NCBI RefSeq assembly: GCF_000829465.1
Contig: NZ_JXAL01000019.1
Span: 1 to 41,613 of the forward strand
Source: Cohnella kolymensis
GTDB lineage: Bacteria; Bacillota; Bacilli; Paenibacillales; Paenibacillaceae
DNA length: 41,613 bases
Direction: 5' to 3'
In this document: piece after piece, positions 26,114-35,900 of the stretch
How positions within the stretch are numbered: position 1 is the first letter of the stretch
Layout of the letters: every line of letters starts with the position of its first letter
The notes under the pieces: model-generated
What the model saw: the letters and a program-made list of their open reading frames with translations, nothing else
What the model was told of the DNA's origin: nothing
The model's database searches: none
Position numbers and translations under genes: made by a program

Positions 26114-27274
26114 ATGATTTCATTTGCAGAAAGAGTCAAAGGAGTTGTTTTTGGCACCGCCTACGGAGATGCCATGGGAGCGGTGGTTGAAAAACTGACC
26201 TACGGCGATATCAAGGACAAGTACGGAAGAATTGAAACGACGGATACAAGATGGTGGAAGGCCGATTTTGCGGAACGCGACAGGCTGTCGCGGATGCGCG
26301 GTCACGGGATTGTGACCGACGATACGCTCATGACGTTGGCGCTGATGAATGTATATATGACGGAACAGCGCCACTTGGATGCCTATGATATGGCCAACGA
26401 ATTCGTGAAAGAGATCGCCTTCCGGCCCCGTTATATTCCGGAGTTCGGCAAAGAGGCGTTGATATTGGACCGACTGTTCTATCCTGAAAAGCATATTTTT
26501 AATCGACATGTCCTGGCCAATTGCGAACCCCGCGAAGGGGGTTACGGCAATATGGTGAATTGCGGCGCGGCCATGTACATCGCCCCGGTCGGTGTTGTGA
26601 ACGCCTGCAATCCCAAAGGCGCATATGATGAAGCCATCTTGTTCGCTACGGGACACCAGATCAGTTACGGTCTCGAGGCGGCCGGCGTGATGGCTTGCTG
26701 CGTCGCGAAGGCGTTCGAGCCGGACGTTACGGTTGAAGATATTGTGGATACCGGGCTGCGGTATGCGAAAGACGGCACCAAGCGGGCGATACATGATCTC
26801 TACGAGGCTGCAGCCAGCATGAAAGATCGTAAGGATGACCGTGATGCGGTCGTCAGCCGTTTTCATGAAGTGATCGGAAAGTATTCTCCGATGGGCGATG
26901 ATGTGAACCGGGGCATCGGGAAACTAGGCATTCCTACAAATCACTATACTCCGAGCCGCCTGTTTTCCATTGAAGAACTGCCGCTCGCTCTGGCATATAT
27001 GGTGCTGCATGACGGAGACTTAACAGAAGCGGTCAAGGACGGCGTAAGCTCCGGACGTGATACGGATTCAATCGGCGTCATGATCGGCGCCATATTGGGG
27101 GCTAAGCACGGCGTTACAGCCATCCCCGCTGAGGATATTGAAAGATTGGAAACGGTGAATCAACAAAATCTCGAAATCAACAGTATTCGTTTTGCCGAAG
27201 CTGCCTCCGATATCATCAAACAAGACCTGAACGCGCATGAGCTTAGACAACAACAAATCCGATTGATGAAATAA
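26114..27274 (+). CDS. ADP-ribosylglycohydrolase-family enzyme 1
   Basis: This 386-residue cytoplasmic enzyme carries the fold's metal motifs: 'GTAYGDAMGA' near 14-23, 'TDDT' at 68-71 and 'SGRDTDSIG' with DTDS at 316-319. These bind the two magnesium ions used to cleave ADP-ribose from proteins or, in many bacterial relatives, N- or O-glycosides of other compounds. A longer frame starts at 26051, but it would cross the terminator. GGGAG lies about ten bases before the ATG at 26114. The gene ends 14 bases before a second family member. Its context beside an importer and a PfkB kinase favours breakdown of an imported ribosyl compound over reversal of protein ADP-ribosylation. Confidence 0.9.
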   Translation: MISFAERVKGVVFGTAYGDAMGAVVEKLTYGDIKDKYGRIETTDTRWWKADFAERDRLSRMRGHGIVTDDTLMTLALMNVYMTEQRHLDAYDMANEFVKEIAFRPRYIPEFGKEALILDRLFYPEKHIFNRHVLANCEPREGGYGNMVNCGAAMYIAPVGVVNACNPKGAYDEAILFATGHQISYGLEAAGVMACCVAKAFEPDVTVEDIVDTGLRYAKDGTKRAIHDLYEAAASMKDRKDDRDAVVSRFHEVIGKYSPMGDDVNRGIGKLGIPTNHYTPSRLFSIEELPLALAYMVLHDGDLTEAVKDGVSSGRDTDSIGVMIGAILGAKHGVTAIPAEDIERLETVNQQNLEINSIRFAEAASDIIKQDLNAHELRQQQIRLMK

Positions 27275-27288
27275 GGAAGGTGTACATA

Positions 27289-29394
27289 ATGATCCCTGCA
27301 AACTACTTAGAGAAAGTGTATTCCGGCTATTTGGGCATGAACATCGGCATCCGGCTGGGCGCGCCCGTTGAGCCTACTATTTGGAGTTATGAAAGAATCA
27401 AAAATACCTATGGAGACATCACGGACTATGTGAAAGATTTTAAGAACTTCGCGGCGGATGACGATGCGAACGGGCCGTACTATTTTTTGCGCGCGTTGTA
27501 TGATGATGCCAAAGACCGTGAGATCACCCCGAACGACGTGGCGCGGGCATGGCTGAATTATGCGCGTGAAGGCGTCGGCATGTTCTGGTGGGGCGGATAC
27601 GGGGTCAGCACGGAGCATACCGCCTACATCAATTTGAAGAAGGGCATTCCGGCTCCGCAATCCGGCTCGATGGCCCAGAACGGGAAAGTCATCGCCGAGC
27701 AGATCGGCGGTCAAATCTTTATCGATACGTGGGGATTGGTCAACCCAGGGAATCCGAAGAAGGCCGCCGATTATGGCGAGGCAGCAGCCCGGGTATCGCA
27801 CGATGGAGAAGGCGTGTGGGGAGCGAGATTTTTCTGCGCAGCCATTGCGAAAGCTTTTGTAACGAGTGATATAAACGAGATTATAGAGGCGGGACTCGGG
27901 CAGGTGCCGGCGGACTCTACTTATTTGAAGGTGGCACGGGTAGTATTGGCATTCCATCAGGAGCAACCGGAAGACTTCAGAGCCTGCCGCGATATGCTGG
28001 AAAGAGACTGGGGCTATGACAAGTATCCGGGCGTCTGCCATATGATCCCGAATGCGGGTGTGTGTATTTTGGCGCTCATTTACGGCCAGGGAGACTTTAA
28101 CCGCACGGTTGAAATCGCAACCATGTGCGGATGGGACACGGATTGCAATGCCGGCAACGTTGGCACCGTTCTGGGCGTCGCCTGCGGACTGGACGGAATC
28201 TCCGACAAATACCGCAAGCCGATCAACGATTCTATCGTGATGTCCGGTATCTCCGGCTATTTGAATATCCTTGACATTCCGACGTATGCGAAAGAATTGG
28301 CCATTCTGGGCTACCGACTGGCGGGCGAGGAATGTCCGCAAGCGCTGCGTGACAGCTTTACCGACCGGGAAATCTATTTTGATTTCGAGCTGCCGGGTTC
28401 GACGCACAATATCCGAGTCTCGGATTCGTTCCTGTGCGAAGCCAAGCATTCCACGGAGAAGGCTTATCAAGGGACGGGTTCGCTGCAAGTGCTCTTTGAC
28501 CGCATGGTGAGGGGCGATCAATGCAAAATCTATTACAAGCCTTTCTATAACCGTGACGAGTTTAACGATGAACGGTATTCGCCGACGTTCGCGCCCAAAG
28601 CCTACTCCGGTCAAACTGTATCCATGCAGATTTATCTCGACCAATGGAACGGCAATGAAATGGCGGGTTTTGCGCCGTACGTCCGATTGGCCAAAAGCAA
28701 AAAAGACTTGCTGCAGGGTTATCAGAAGCTCGTGAACAACGAGTGGCTGCATGTGGAGTTCCAGATTCCCGATTCCGAAGGAGAGTTAATCGACGAAGTC
28801 GGGATCGTGCTGGAAGGTTATTCTCCGGGCAAATTCAAGAGCCTCGGCCGTATCTTCATCGACGAATTCAGAATCTATGGCAAGGCGGATTACGCCATCG
28901 ACTTTGCCAAACAGGCGGTTAACTTCGGCTGTGTGACGCCTTTCGCCCATAACCACGGCGCATGGAGTCTTGCGGACGGCGCGATGTACCTGATGACCGC
29001 GGAGGCCTGCGACGCGTATACGGGCAACTATTTCGCGACCGACTATTCCGTGTCCGTAAAGTTGAATCCGCAAAACGGGCATTCCCATATGGTGGCTGTT
29101 CGGGCGCAGGGCGCACAACGCGGATACCATGTCGGCTTTGACGGGGAGAATCAAGTTTCCCTGTTTATCAATGATTTTGGTTATCGGAAGTTAACGGGAG
29201 CCGTTTTCCCATGGCAGAATAATCAAACGTATGAATGCCAGGTGACCGTTCAGGGCAACGTCATTACGTTGTCGATCGATGGACAGCAAGTCCTGCAGCA
29301 TTCCGATGATACATTCGGCTACGGCATGTTCGGTGTTAGTACGCGGGATGCGGCCAGAACCTATTTTAGTCAAATCAGATTGACGGAGATTTAG
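27289..29394 (+). CDS. ADP-ribosylglycohydrolase-family enzyme 2 with C-terminal beta-sandwich extension
   Basis: This 701-residue protein has an N-terminal glycohydrolase domain (about 1-350) and about 330 extra residues. Metal motifs are 'AADDDAN' (DDD at 57-59) and 'CGWDTDCNAGNVG' (DTDC at 283-286). The first motif has no TDDT, unlike its neighbour. The extension looks like two beta-rich carbohydrate-binding or concanavalin-like modules: about 375-540 ('IYFDFELPGSTHNIRVSD...YSGQTVSMQIYLDQWNG...GRIFIDEFRIYG') and 545-701 ('GAWSLADGAMYL...HMVAVRAQGAQRGYHVGFDGENQVSLFIND...TLSIDGQQVLQHSDDTFGYGMFGVSTRDA'). No signal peptide is present, so it is cytoplasmic. A GTG at 27280 is in frame, but GGAAGGTG lies six bases before the ATG at 27289. 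Confidence 0.9.
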   Translation: MIPANYLEKVYSGYLGMNIGIRLGAPVEPTIWSYERIKNTYGDITDYVKDFKNFAADDDANGPYYFLRALYDDAKDREITPNDVARAWLNYAREGVGMFWWGGYGVSTEHTAYINLKKGIPAPQSGSMAQNGKVIAEQIGGQIFIDTWGLVNPGNPKKAADYGEAAARVSHDGEGVWGARFFCAAIAKAFVTSDINEIIEAGLGQVPADSTYLKVARVVLAFHQEQPEDFRACRDMLERDWGYDKYPGVCHMIPNAGVCILALIYGQGDFNRTVEIATMCGWDTDCNAGNVGTVLGVACGLDGISDKYRKPINDSIVMSGISGYLNILDIPTYAKELAILGYRLAGEECPQALRDSFTDREIYFDFELPGSTHNIRVSDSFLCEAKHSTEKAYQGTGSLQVLFDRMVRGDQCKIYYKPFYNRDEFNDERYSPTFAPKAYSGQTVSMQIYLDQWNGNEMAGFAPYVRLAKSKKDLLQGYQKLVNNEWLHVEFQIPDSEGELIDEVGIVLEGYSPGKFKSLGRIFIDEFRIYGKADYAIDFAKQAVNFGCVTPFAHNHGAWSLADGAMYLMTAEACDAYTGNYFATDYSVSVKLNPQNGHSHMVAVRAQGAQRGYHVGFDGENQVSLFINDFGYRKLTGAVFPWQNNQTYECQVTVQGNVITLSIDGQQVLQHSDDTFGYGMFGVSTRDAARTYFSQIRLTEI

Positions 29395-29395
29395 T

Positions 29396-30282
29396 ATGAA
29401 AATAATCGTAATCGGCAGCGCCAATATGGATATGGTCATGCAGACGCCTCGAATCCCGGAAACGGGAGAAACCCTTCACGGTAGCGGATTTTTCCTGTCC
29501 GGCGGGGGCAAAGGAGCCAATCAGGCGGTTGCTTGCGCGAACATGGGCGCGGAAACGTGGTTGCTGGGGAAGGTCGGGATGATATTTTCGGGCAATCCAT
29601 CCTGCATAACCTGTCCAAATTCCGTGTGCACCATAATTATCTGACGGTGGAGACCGGCGTCAACACCGGAGTGGCCGCCATCACGGTCTGCGATGGAAAT
29701 AACCGCATCATTCTCGACGGCGGCGCCAATAACCGGGTAACGCCGGCGTATATCGAACGCTTCCGTGAAGAAATTCTGTCGGCATCTGCTGTTATGCTGC
29801 AGCTGGAAATTCCTTTGGTTTCCGTATACAAAACAATCGAGCTGGCCATGGGCAAGGTGCCCATTTTCCTGAATCCGGCTCCGGCGATCCCGCTTGATGA
29901 AGCTCTGTTACGGGGTGTGGATTATTTCACTCCTAACGAAATTGAGTGCAAGCTCTATACGAATGTAACGGTTCTGAATACGGAGGATGCATTCGCGGCG
30001 TTGAATCGGTTACGTGAGAAGGGCATAAGATACCCTCTCATTACGCTCGGAGAGAAAGGTGTCGTCTATTTTAACGGCACGGAGAATGTGTACAAGGAAG
30101 GCCGTAAAGTGAACGCCGTCGATACGACAGCCGCAGGGGATACGTTCTCCGGCACGCTGGCGGCGATGATCACGGCCGGCAAAACTATGGATGAAGCTGT
30201 TGACATTGCCCAGCATGCTTCAGCCATTTCCGTGACTCGGCTGGGAGCACAGGATTCGATTCCATATTTGTCAGAATTGTAA
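29396..30282 (+). CDS. PfkB-family sugar kinase, ribokinase-like, frameshifted
   Basis: The first part reads 'IIVIGSANMDMVMQTPRIPETGETLHGSGFFLSGGGKGANQAVACANMGAETWLLGKVG', the PfkB N-terminal signature of ribokinase. The frame then breaks at the GGG of 29576-29578. One added G gives 'GKVGDDIFGQSILHNL', and the protein continues to 'NAVDTTAAGDTFSGTLAAMI', where the DTTAAGDTF motif holds the catalytic Asp and anion hole. The repaired length of 295 residues is normal. Ribokinases make ribose 5-phosphate from ribose and ATP. The start follows the previous stop by one base. As last gene of the cluster it would phosphorylate sugar freed by the two glycohydrolases; ribose is likely but unproven. Confidence 0.85.
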
Positions 30283-30356
30283 TATGCCTATCATGCAATA
30301 TCAAAGGCAGTCCCAAGTTTGGGACTGCCGTTTTCATATGCCCAGCATGAACTATC
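30282..30356. repeat. Pair of 21-bp imperfect direct repeats around a terminator
   Basis: ATATGCCTATCATGCAATATC (30282-30302) and ATATGCCCAGCATGAACTATC (30336-30356) match at 17 of 21 positions. They flank the hairpin at 30306-30335. The first begins at the last base of the kinase gene. Their function is unknown. Confidence 0.45.
30306..30335 (+). terminator. Terminator after the kinase gene
   Basis: GGCAGTCCCA (30306-30315) and TGGGACTGCC (30320-30329) form a perfect stem with a 4-base loop, followed by GTTTTC. It ends the plus-strand catabolic cluster and separates it from the convergent yhbH gene. Confidence 0.88.
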
Positions 30357-30413
30357 ATCAGTGAAGGCATACGGTATTGCGACCTTCGGATTTTACGGTT
30401 GCCGGTTATTATT

Positions 30414-31558
30414 TCACACAGCTGCCTCCCGCTTACGGAAGAACGTCTTTAGCGCATTATAAATCTCGCCTTTCTCCTTGATCACATAATACAGAAACTG
30501 TGGGTTATCCAAGTGCTTATATGCCGACATCAGTGTGCTGCTCCGGTTGTACTGGTTGACTTCACCATAACCGAAGATATTGGCGCGCTTGAGCAGCTCT
30601 TGAATCAGCCGTACGCAGCGCTCGTTGTCGCTCGTCAAGTTGTCGCCGTCTGAGAAGTGGAACGGATAAATATTGTAGCTGGCCGGCGGATACCTCGTCT
30701 CAATAATCTCTAGCGCTTTCAAGTAGGCGGACGAACAGATGGTACCGCCGCTTTCTCCACGGTTGAAGAACTCTTCCTCGGTAACCTCTTTGGCCTCCGT
30801 ATGATGCGCGATGAACACAATGTCCACCTTTTCATATTGCCGCCTTAGGAACCTTGTCATCCAGAAAAAGAACGAACGCGCGCAGTATTTCTCGAACGAT
30901 CCCATACTACCCGACGTATCCATCATAGCCAGAATGACTGCATTATTTTGCGGCTTTATAATCTCTTCCCACGTCTTAAATCGCAGATCGTCCGGTGAAA
31001 TGCCGGCAATTTCAGGCCGACCCTCACGCGAGTTACGCCTCAAATTCTCAAGGATCGTCCGCTTCTTGTCGATGTTCGACATGATGCCCTTGCGCCGCAC
31101 ATCGGTGAAGCGTACCTCGGTAATTTCAATCTGCTCTTTGTCCTTACGTTTCAAGTAGGGGAGCTCGAGCTCCTCAAAAGCATATTCTCCAGATCGGCAA
31201 TTGAAATTTCGGCTTCGACGACATCATCCCCGGGCTCTGAGCCGGCTCCTTCTCCTTTGCCTTTCGCAGGTGTCGGATCAACTCCGATCACGTCTCCTAC
31301 CTGGCTGTCTCCGTTGCCTTGGCCGACATGTTTTTTCTTATTCGTATTAAAGACGAACCGGTATTCATCCAAGCTCCTGATCGGGATTTTGATGATCTGG
31401 CGGCCGTCGGACATCACTATATTTTCTTCGGAAATGAGATCGGGCAGGTTTTGCTTGATGGCATCTCTGACCTTTTGCTGATGGCGCGCTTGATCCTGAT
31501 AACCTTTGCGGTGCAGGGACCAATCTTCCCGGGACAAAATGAACGAATGATGATTCAT
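30414..31558 (-). CDS. yhbH: YhbH/YeaH family (DUF444) sporulation-linked protein, frameshifted
   Basis: The N-terminal part starts '[46 protein letters not shown]', then a charged, Gly-rich linker. The C-terminal part has the von Willebrand A-like metal site '[27 protein letters not shown]' (DxSxS) and '[17 protein letters not shown]'. The frame breaks at the AAAA of 31176-31179. One added base gives '[28 protein letters not shown]' and a 381-residue protein, close to the usual YhbH length. GGGGGTG lies seven bases before the ATG at 31558. In Bacillus the protein is associated with sporulation and stress, together with the kinase PrkA; its biochemical role is unknown. Two further 3' halves of this gene lie at 11345 and 19490, in the same orientation. 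Confidence 0.9.
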
Positions 31559-31755
31559 AGCCAGACACCCCCTGTCGCTATTTTTTGCGGATGTGTATTA
31601 TTCAATATATTCAATCGGGGGCAAACGATGTGTGCGTTCTTGGGGTACTCGGTCGCTGGTAAAAAGAACATACATTCGATGACTGCCATATGTCGCGTTG
31701 ATAGATTAAAATAGAGAAGAACGGTGTCGAGAATAAAAGGGGGAACAAAGGCCTC

Positions 31756-32925
31756 ATGAAGTTTATACATACTGCCGATTGGCATTTGGGGAAATTGGTG
31801 CAGGGCGTTTATATGACGGATGACCAGCGATTTGTGCTGCAGCAGTTAATCGAGACGATTGAGCGGGAGCGTCCGGATGCCGTCGTCATTGCTGGTGATT
31901 TGTACGACAGGGCCGTGCCTCCGACGGAAGCGGTGGATTTGCTGGACGAGTTGTTTCAGAAAATTGTAATTGAGCTGAACACGCCGATTTTGGCGGTGAG
32001 CGGCAATCATGACAGTCCGGACAGGCTTAATTTTGCGACGAAAATTATGGAAGCGAGAGGACTGCATCTCGTCTGCCAGATGAAGCCGGATACGAAGCCG
32101 GTTGTTCTGCGCGATCAACACGGTGAGGTGCACTTTCATCTCATACCTTACGTGGATCCGGCACAGGTGCGCTATACATACGGCGATGAGCAGATTCGCT
32201 CTCATGACGATGCGATGCGTGCGGTCGTAAGCCGACTGGAGTCCGCACTTGACCCGCAAGCCCGGCACGTCGTTGTCGGACATGCCTTCGTCACGCCGGG
32301 AGCCGTTCCGCAGGAAAATACAAGCCAATCCGAACGGCCGCTGTCCGTAGGCGGCGCGGATCATGTGCATGCCGAATATTTCAAGTCGTTTCATTATACG
32401 GCGCTAGGCCATCTGCATCAGGCGCATTTCGTGTCCAACGAGACGATTCAATATGCCGGTTCTCCGTTAAAGTATTCGATTTCTGAGGAAACGCACCGCA
32501 AAGGCTTCTTCATAGTGGAAATGGATCGGGATGGCACGGTTCACGTTGAGAAAAGGGAGTTTAAGCCGGTGCGCGATATGCGGCGGATCATTGCCCCGAT
32601 TGAGGAAATTGAAACTCATCCGGTGTGTGAGGATTACGTGTTCGTCACCTTGGTTAACGACAATCCGGTTCTTTTCCCGATGGAAAAGGTTCGTGCCGTT
32701 TACCCGAATGCGCTGCACGTGGAGCGCAGGGTGGCGTTGCCGACAGGCGGCGCTTCACTGGAACAGGGTGCGGAGACGGGAACCAGCCGGCGCGAGGCTG
32801 ATCCGGTCTCTTTATTCGCGTCATTCTATCAAGAAGTGAAAGGTATACCGCTGGCGGAGGATAAGCAAAAGCTGTTTGCGCAATCGTACGCGGATGTTCT
32901 GAAAGAGGAAGGGGGAGCGGTATGA
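31756..32925 (+). CDS. sbcD: Exonuclease SbcCD, nuclease subunit D
   Basis: This 389-residue Mre11-type nuclease has all family phosphoesterase motifs: 'IHTADWHLG', 'VVIAGDLYDRAVPP', 'AVSGNHDSPDRL', 'VVGHAFVTPG' and 'YTALGHLHQAH'. With SbcC it cuts hairpins and protein-blocked DNA ends in a metal- and ATP-dependent way. The C-terminal domain ends by overlapping sbcC in an ATGA, so translation is coupled. The gap to the divergent yhbH gene (about 200 bases) holds the promoters; I could not fix boxes there. Confidence 0.97.
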   Translation: MKFIHTADWHLGKLVQGVYMTDDQRFVLQQLIETIERERPDAVVIAGDLYDRAVPPTEAVDLLDELFQKIVIELNTPILAVSGNHDSPDRLNFATKIMEARGLHLVCQMKPDTKPVVLRDQHGEVHFHLIPYVDPAQVRYTYGDEQIRSHDDAMRAVVSRLESALDPQARHVVVGHAFVTPGAVPQENTSQSERPLSVGGADHVHAEYFKSFHYTALGHLHQAHFVSNETIQYAGSPLKYSISEETHRKGFFIVEMDRDGTVHVEKREFKPVRDMRRIIAPIEEIETHPVCEDYVFVTLVNDNPVLFPMEKVRAVYPNALHVERRVALPTGGASLEQGAETGTSRREADPVSLFASFYQEVKGIPLAEDKQKLFAQSYADVLKEEGGAV

Positions 32926-35900
32926 AGCCTGTTCGATTAAGCATGACGGCTTTCGGCCCCTATCGTCATACGGAAACGATCGATTTCAGCCTGCTTGAGA
33001 ATCGGCGGCTGTTCGTGATCTCCGGCAACACCGGCGCGGGCAAAACCACCATATTCGACGCCATCTGTTTTGCGTTGTACGGGTGCGCGAGCGGAGAAGA
33101 CCGTGCGGAGCCGCGGATGCTGCGCAGCCACTTCGCGGACGATGAAGTGTATACCGCGGTGGATTATCATTTTTCCATCGGCAAGCGCAGTTACCGGATT
33201 TTTCGGCAAATGGCTCATCGCAGAGGAAGCAACAAGAATGAGACGGGCGGCAAAGCGGAGCTTTACGAGACGACGTCGGGGCAAGAGGTGCCATGTATCG
33301 ATCGTTTTACCGTGTCGGACGTCAATCAGAAGGTAGAAGCGGTGATCGGACTCACGCAGGAGCAATTCAGCCAGATCGTCATGCTGCCCCAAGGTGAATT
33401 TCGAAAGCTGCTTACATCGGATACGGAAAATAAAGAGGAGATTTTGCGGCGCATTTTCCGGACGGGCTTGTACAAGAAGCTGGAGGAGCGGTTTTATCAG
33501 CGCAATCGGGAGCTTCAGGACGCGCTCAAGCAGGCCAAATCCATGCAGGATGTGTATACGAAGCAAGCAGAGGAGACGTTGCCCCAACGGGAAGGCAGTG
33601 AGCTTTCTGTTACGCTGGATCAAGAATACATCTCTGCCGGTCAGCTGCTGGAAGGTTTAACGCAGGAAATCAGCCACTACGAGTCATCGGCGGCTGAGAC
33701 GGCACAGCGCAAGACCGAGATTGCCGAACGGTTAAGCCTGCAGGAAACGGCTCTTCGCGAAGCTATGGCACTCGGCAGCCGGTTTATGCAGCTTACGGAG
33801 AAACGAACCCAGAAAGAACTAATGGAGGGGCGTCTCAGCGAAATTAACGAGAGCGAGCAGGCTGTGCATCTTGCTGAGCAGGCTTCGAGAATTAAGCCAT
33901 ATGAGGAACAAGCAAGGGAGTCGCAGAGTCAGCTTGAACTGAAGCGGAACCAGCAGCAGCTGAAGCTTGCGGAAGTGGAGACCGCAGAGAGCGGCCATGC
34001 TTTGGCAGAAGAGCGGTTTCGAACCGAGGAGGCGCGTGAACCCGAACGCCGCGAGGCGGAGAGGGAGCTTCAGAAACTGACGGAGCTCGTGCCGGTCGTA
34101 CATACGTTGGACGAAAAGCGGCGTGAAGTAGAAATATTATTGGCGGAGGAGAAAGCTTGCGAAGCCAAACGCGAGTCATCGGAGGCGCAGTTGACTGCCT
34201 TGCGCGAAGAGAAGCGGAGCAAGTCCGAGCAGCTGCAATTGCTGGAAGCGGAATCGTCCAAGCTTCCGGAGAAGCTCGATCAGTACGAGCGGATGAAGCA
34301 GAAATATAAGCTTCTTAAGGAATTGCTGGAATTAGACAGGCGGCTCGCCGAACTCTCGGAGCTGAGTGTACGGCAGGAGCAAGCTGCTGTACTCAAACGA
34401 GCTGAACACGATCAACTGGAATCACAGTGGCTTGAAGGCCAAGCAGGACTGCTTGCGGCGCATCTTCATGACGGTATGCCTTGTCCGGTTTGCGGAAGCA
34501 GCGAGCATCCGGATAAAGCCTTTTCGGTCTCGTTGATCCCTTCCAAGGAGGAGCTTCAAGCCGCCAAGGAACAGCTTCGTCATGCGGAACAGCAGCTGAG
34601 CGAAGCCAAAGCTCAGGCGGCCGCTGCGGGCACCGGAATGAACGAAAGAACACAAATGATGACCGAATATGGCATCACTTCCGAGCCGTTTGCGGAGCAG
34701 CTTGCGAAAGCGGAAGCTGAGGGCAAGCTGCTCCGGACAGAGACGGATCAAATGAGGCGGCAGGCGGACAGTCTTTCGCCGTTGAGGCAGCAGATCTCGC
34801 AATTGGACATCCGGTTAGAGAAGCTCCAAGCGGAGAGGGAGCAGCTGCTGGCACGCCAGCATCAACTTTCGGTCGACCGCACATCCAAGGAATCGCTTCT
34901 GAACAATGAACTGAATCGGATTCCGGAAGCGTTAAGGTCATCGCAACGATTGGCTGAAAGGATCGGTGCACAGGAGACTTTTGTCCGTAAACTGTCTGCA
35001 GCCTGGCAAGAAGCGCAGCAGCAGCGGCAAACGACGCACACTCGTCTCGTCGAGGAGAAAGCGAATGCCGCTCAAATTACCGGCCAATTGGCGGAAGCAG
35101 AGCAGTTAAGCCGGCAACACGCGCTCCGCTTCAAGGAAGAACTGACCAAATCCGGCTTTGCATCGGCCGAGTCGTACGCAGCAGCCAAACTGCCGGAAGC
35201 CCAGCGGAACAACCTGAAGCTGCACATCGAACAGTTCAGGTCAACCTTCTCCTCGCTGCTGCATCAGATCGCAGAGCTGGAGGGAGAGCTGGCCGGGCAA
35301 ACGCCGCCGGTGCTTGATGAGCTTCATGAAGCGATAGCAGTCGTTAAGAATGAGCTTGAAGCAGCTTCTACGGAGCTTCACACGCTGCAGAGATACATGC
35401 AGGAAGCCCAGCGGCTTCATACAGCCATTGCCAAAGCGCACGAGCAGTTCAAAGAGCTGGAGCTGCAGCAGCAGCAAGTAGCCGACATCTATCAGATGAT
35501 GAAAGGCGACAATTCTCATAAAATGTCGTTCGAGCGTTATATCTTGATAGAGTTTCTGGACCAGATCCTGAATGCGGCTAATCTGAGGCTTCAAGATCTG
35601 TCCAACGGACAGTTCCTCCTCCAAAGAAGCGGCCGCTTGGAAGCCCGCGGCAAGCAAAGCGGCCTCGGCTTGGATGTCTACGATGCATACACCGGGCAGA
35701 ACCGCGATGTGAAGTCGCTGTCCGGCGGCGAGAAGTTTAACGCCTCACTTTGTCTGGCGCTGGGCATGACCGATGTCATCCAAGCCTACCAGGGCGGCGT
35801 ATCCATCGAAATGATGTTCATCGACGAAGGCTTCGGTTCTTTGGATGAGGAATCTCTGAATAAAGCGATCGTCACCTTAATTGACTTACAGCGCGCAGGC

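Noticed and set aside
27307..28752. Open frame of 481 codons on the minus strand
   Set aside because: It lies wholly opposite the second ADP-ribosylglycohydrolase gene, has no family pattern and is rich in Arg/His/Ile as expected for an antisense shadow.
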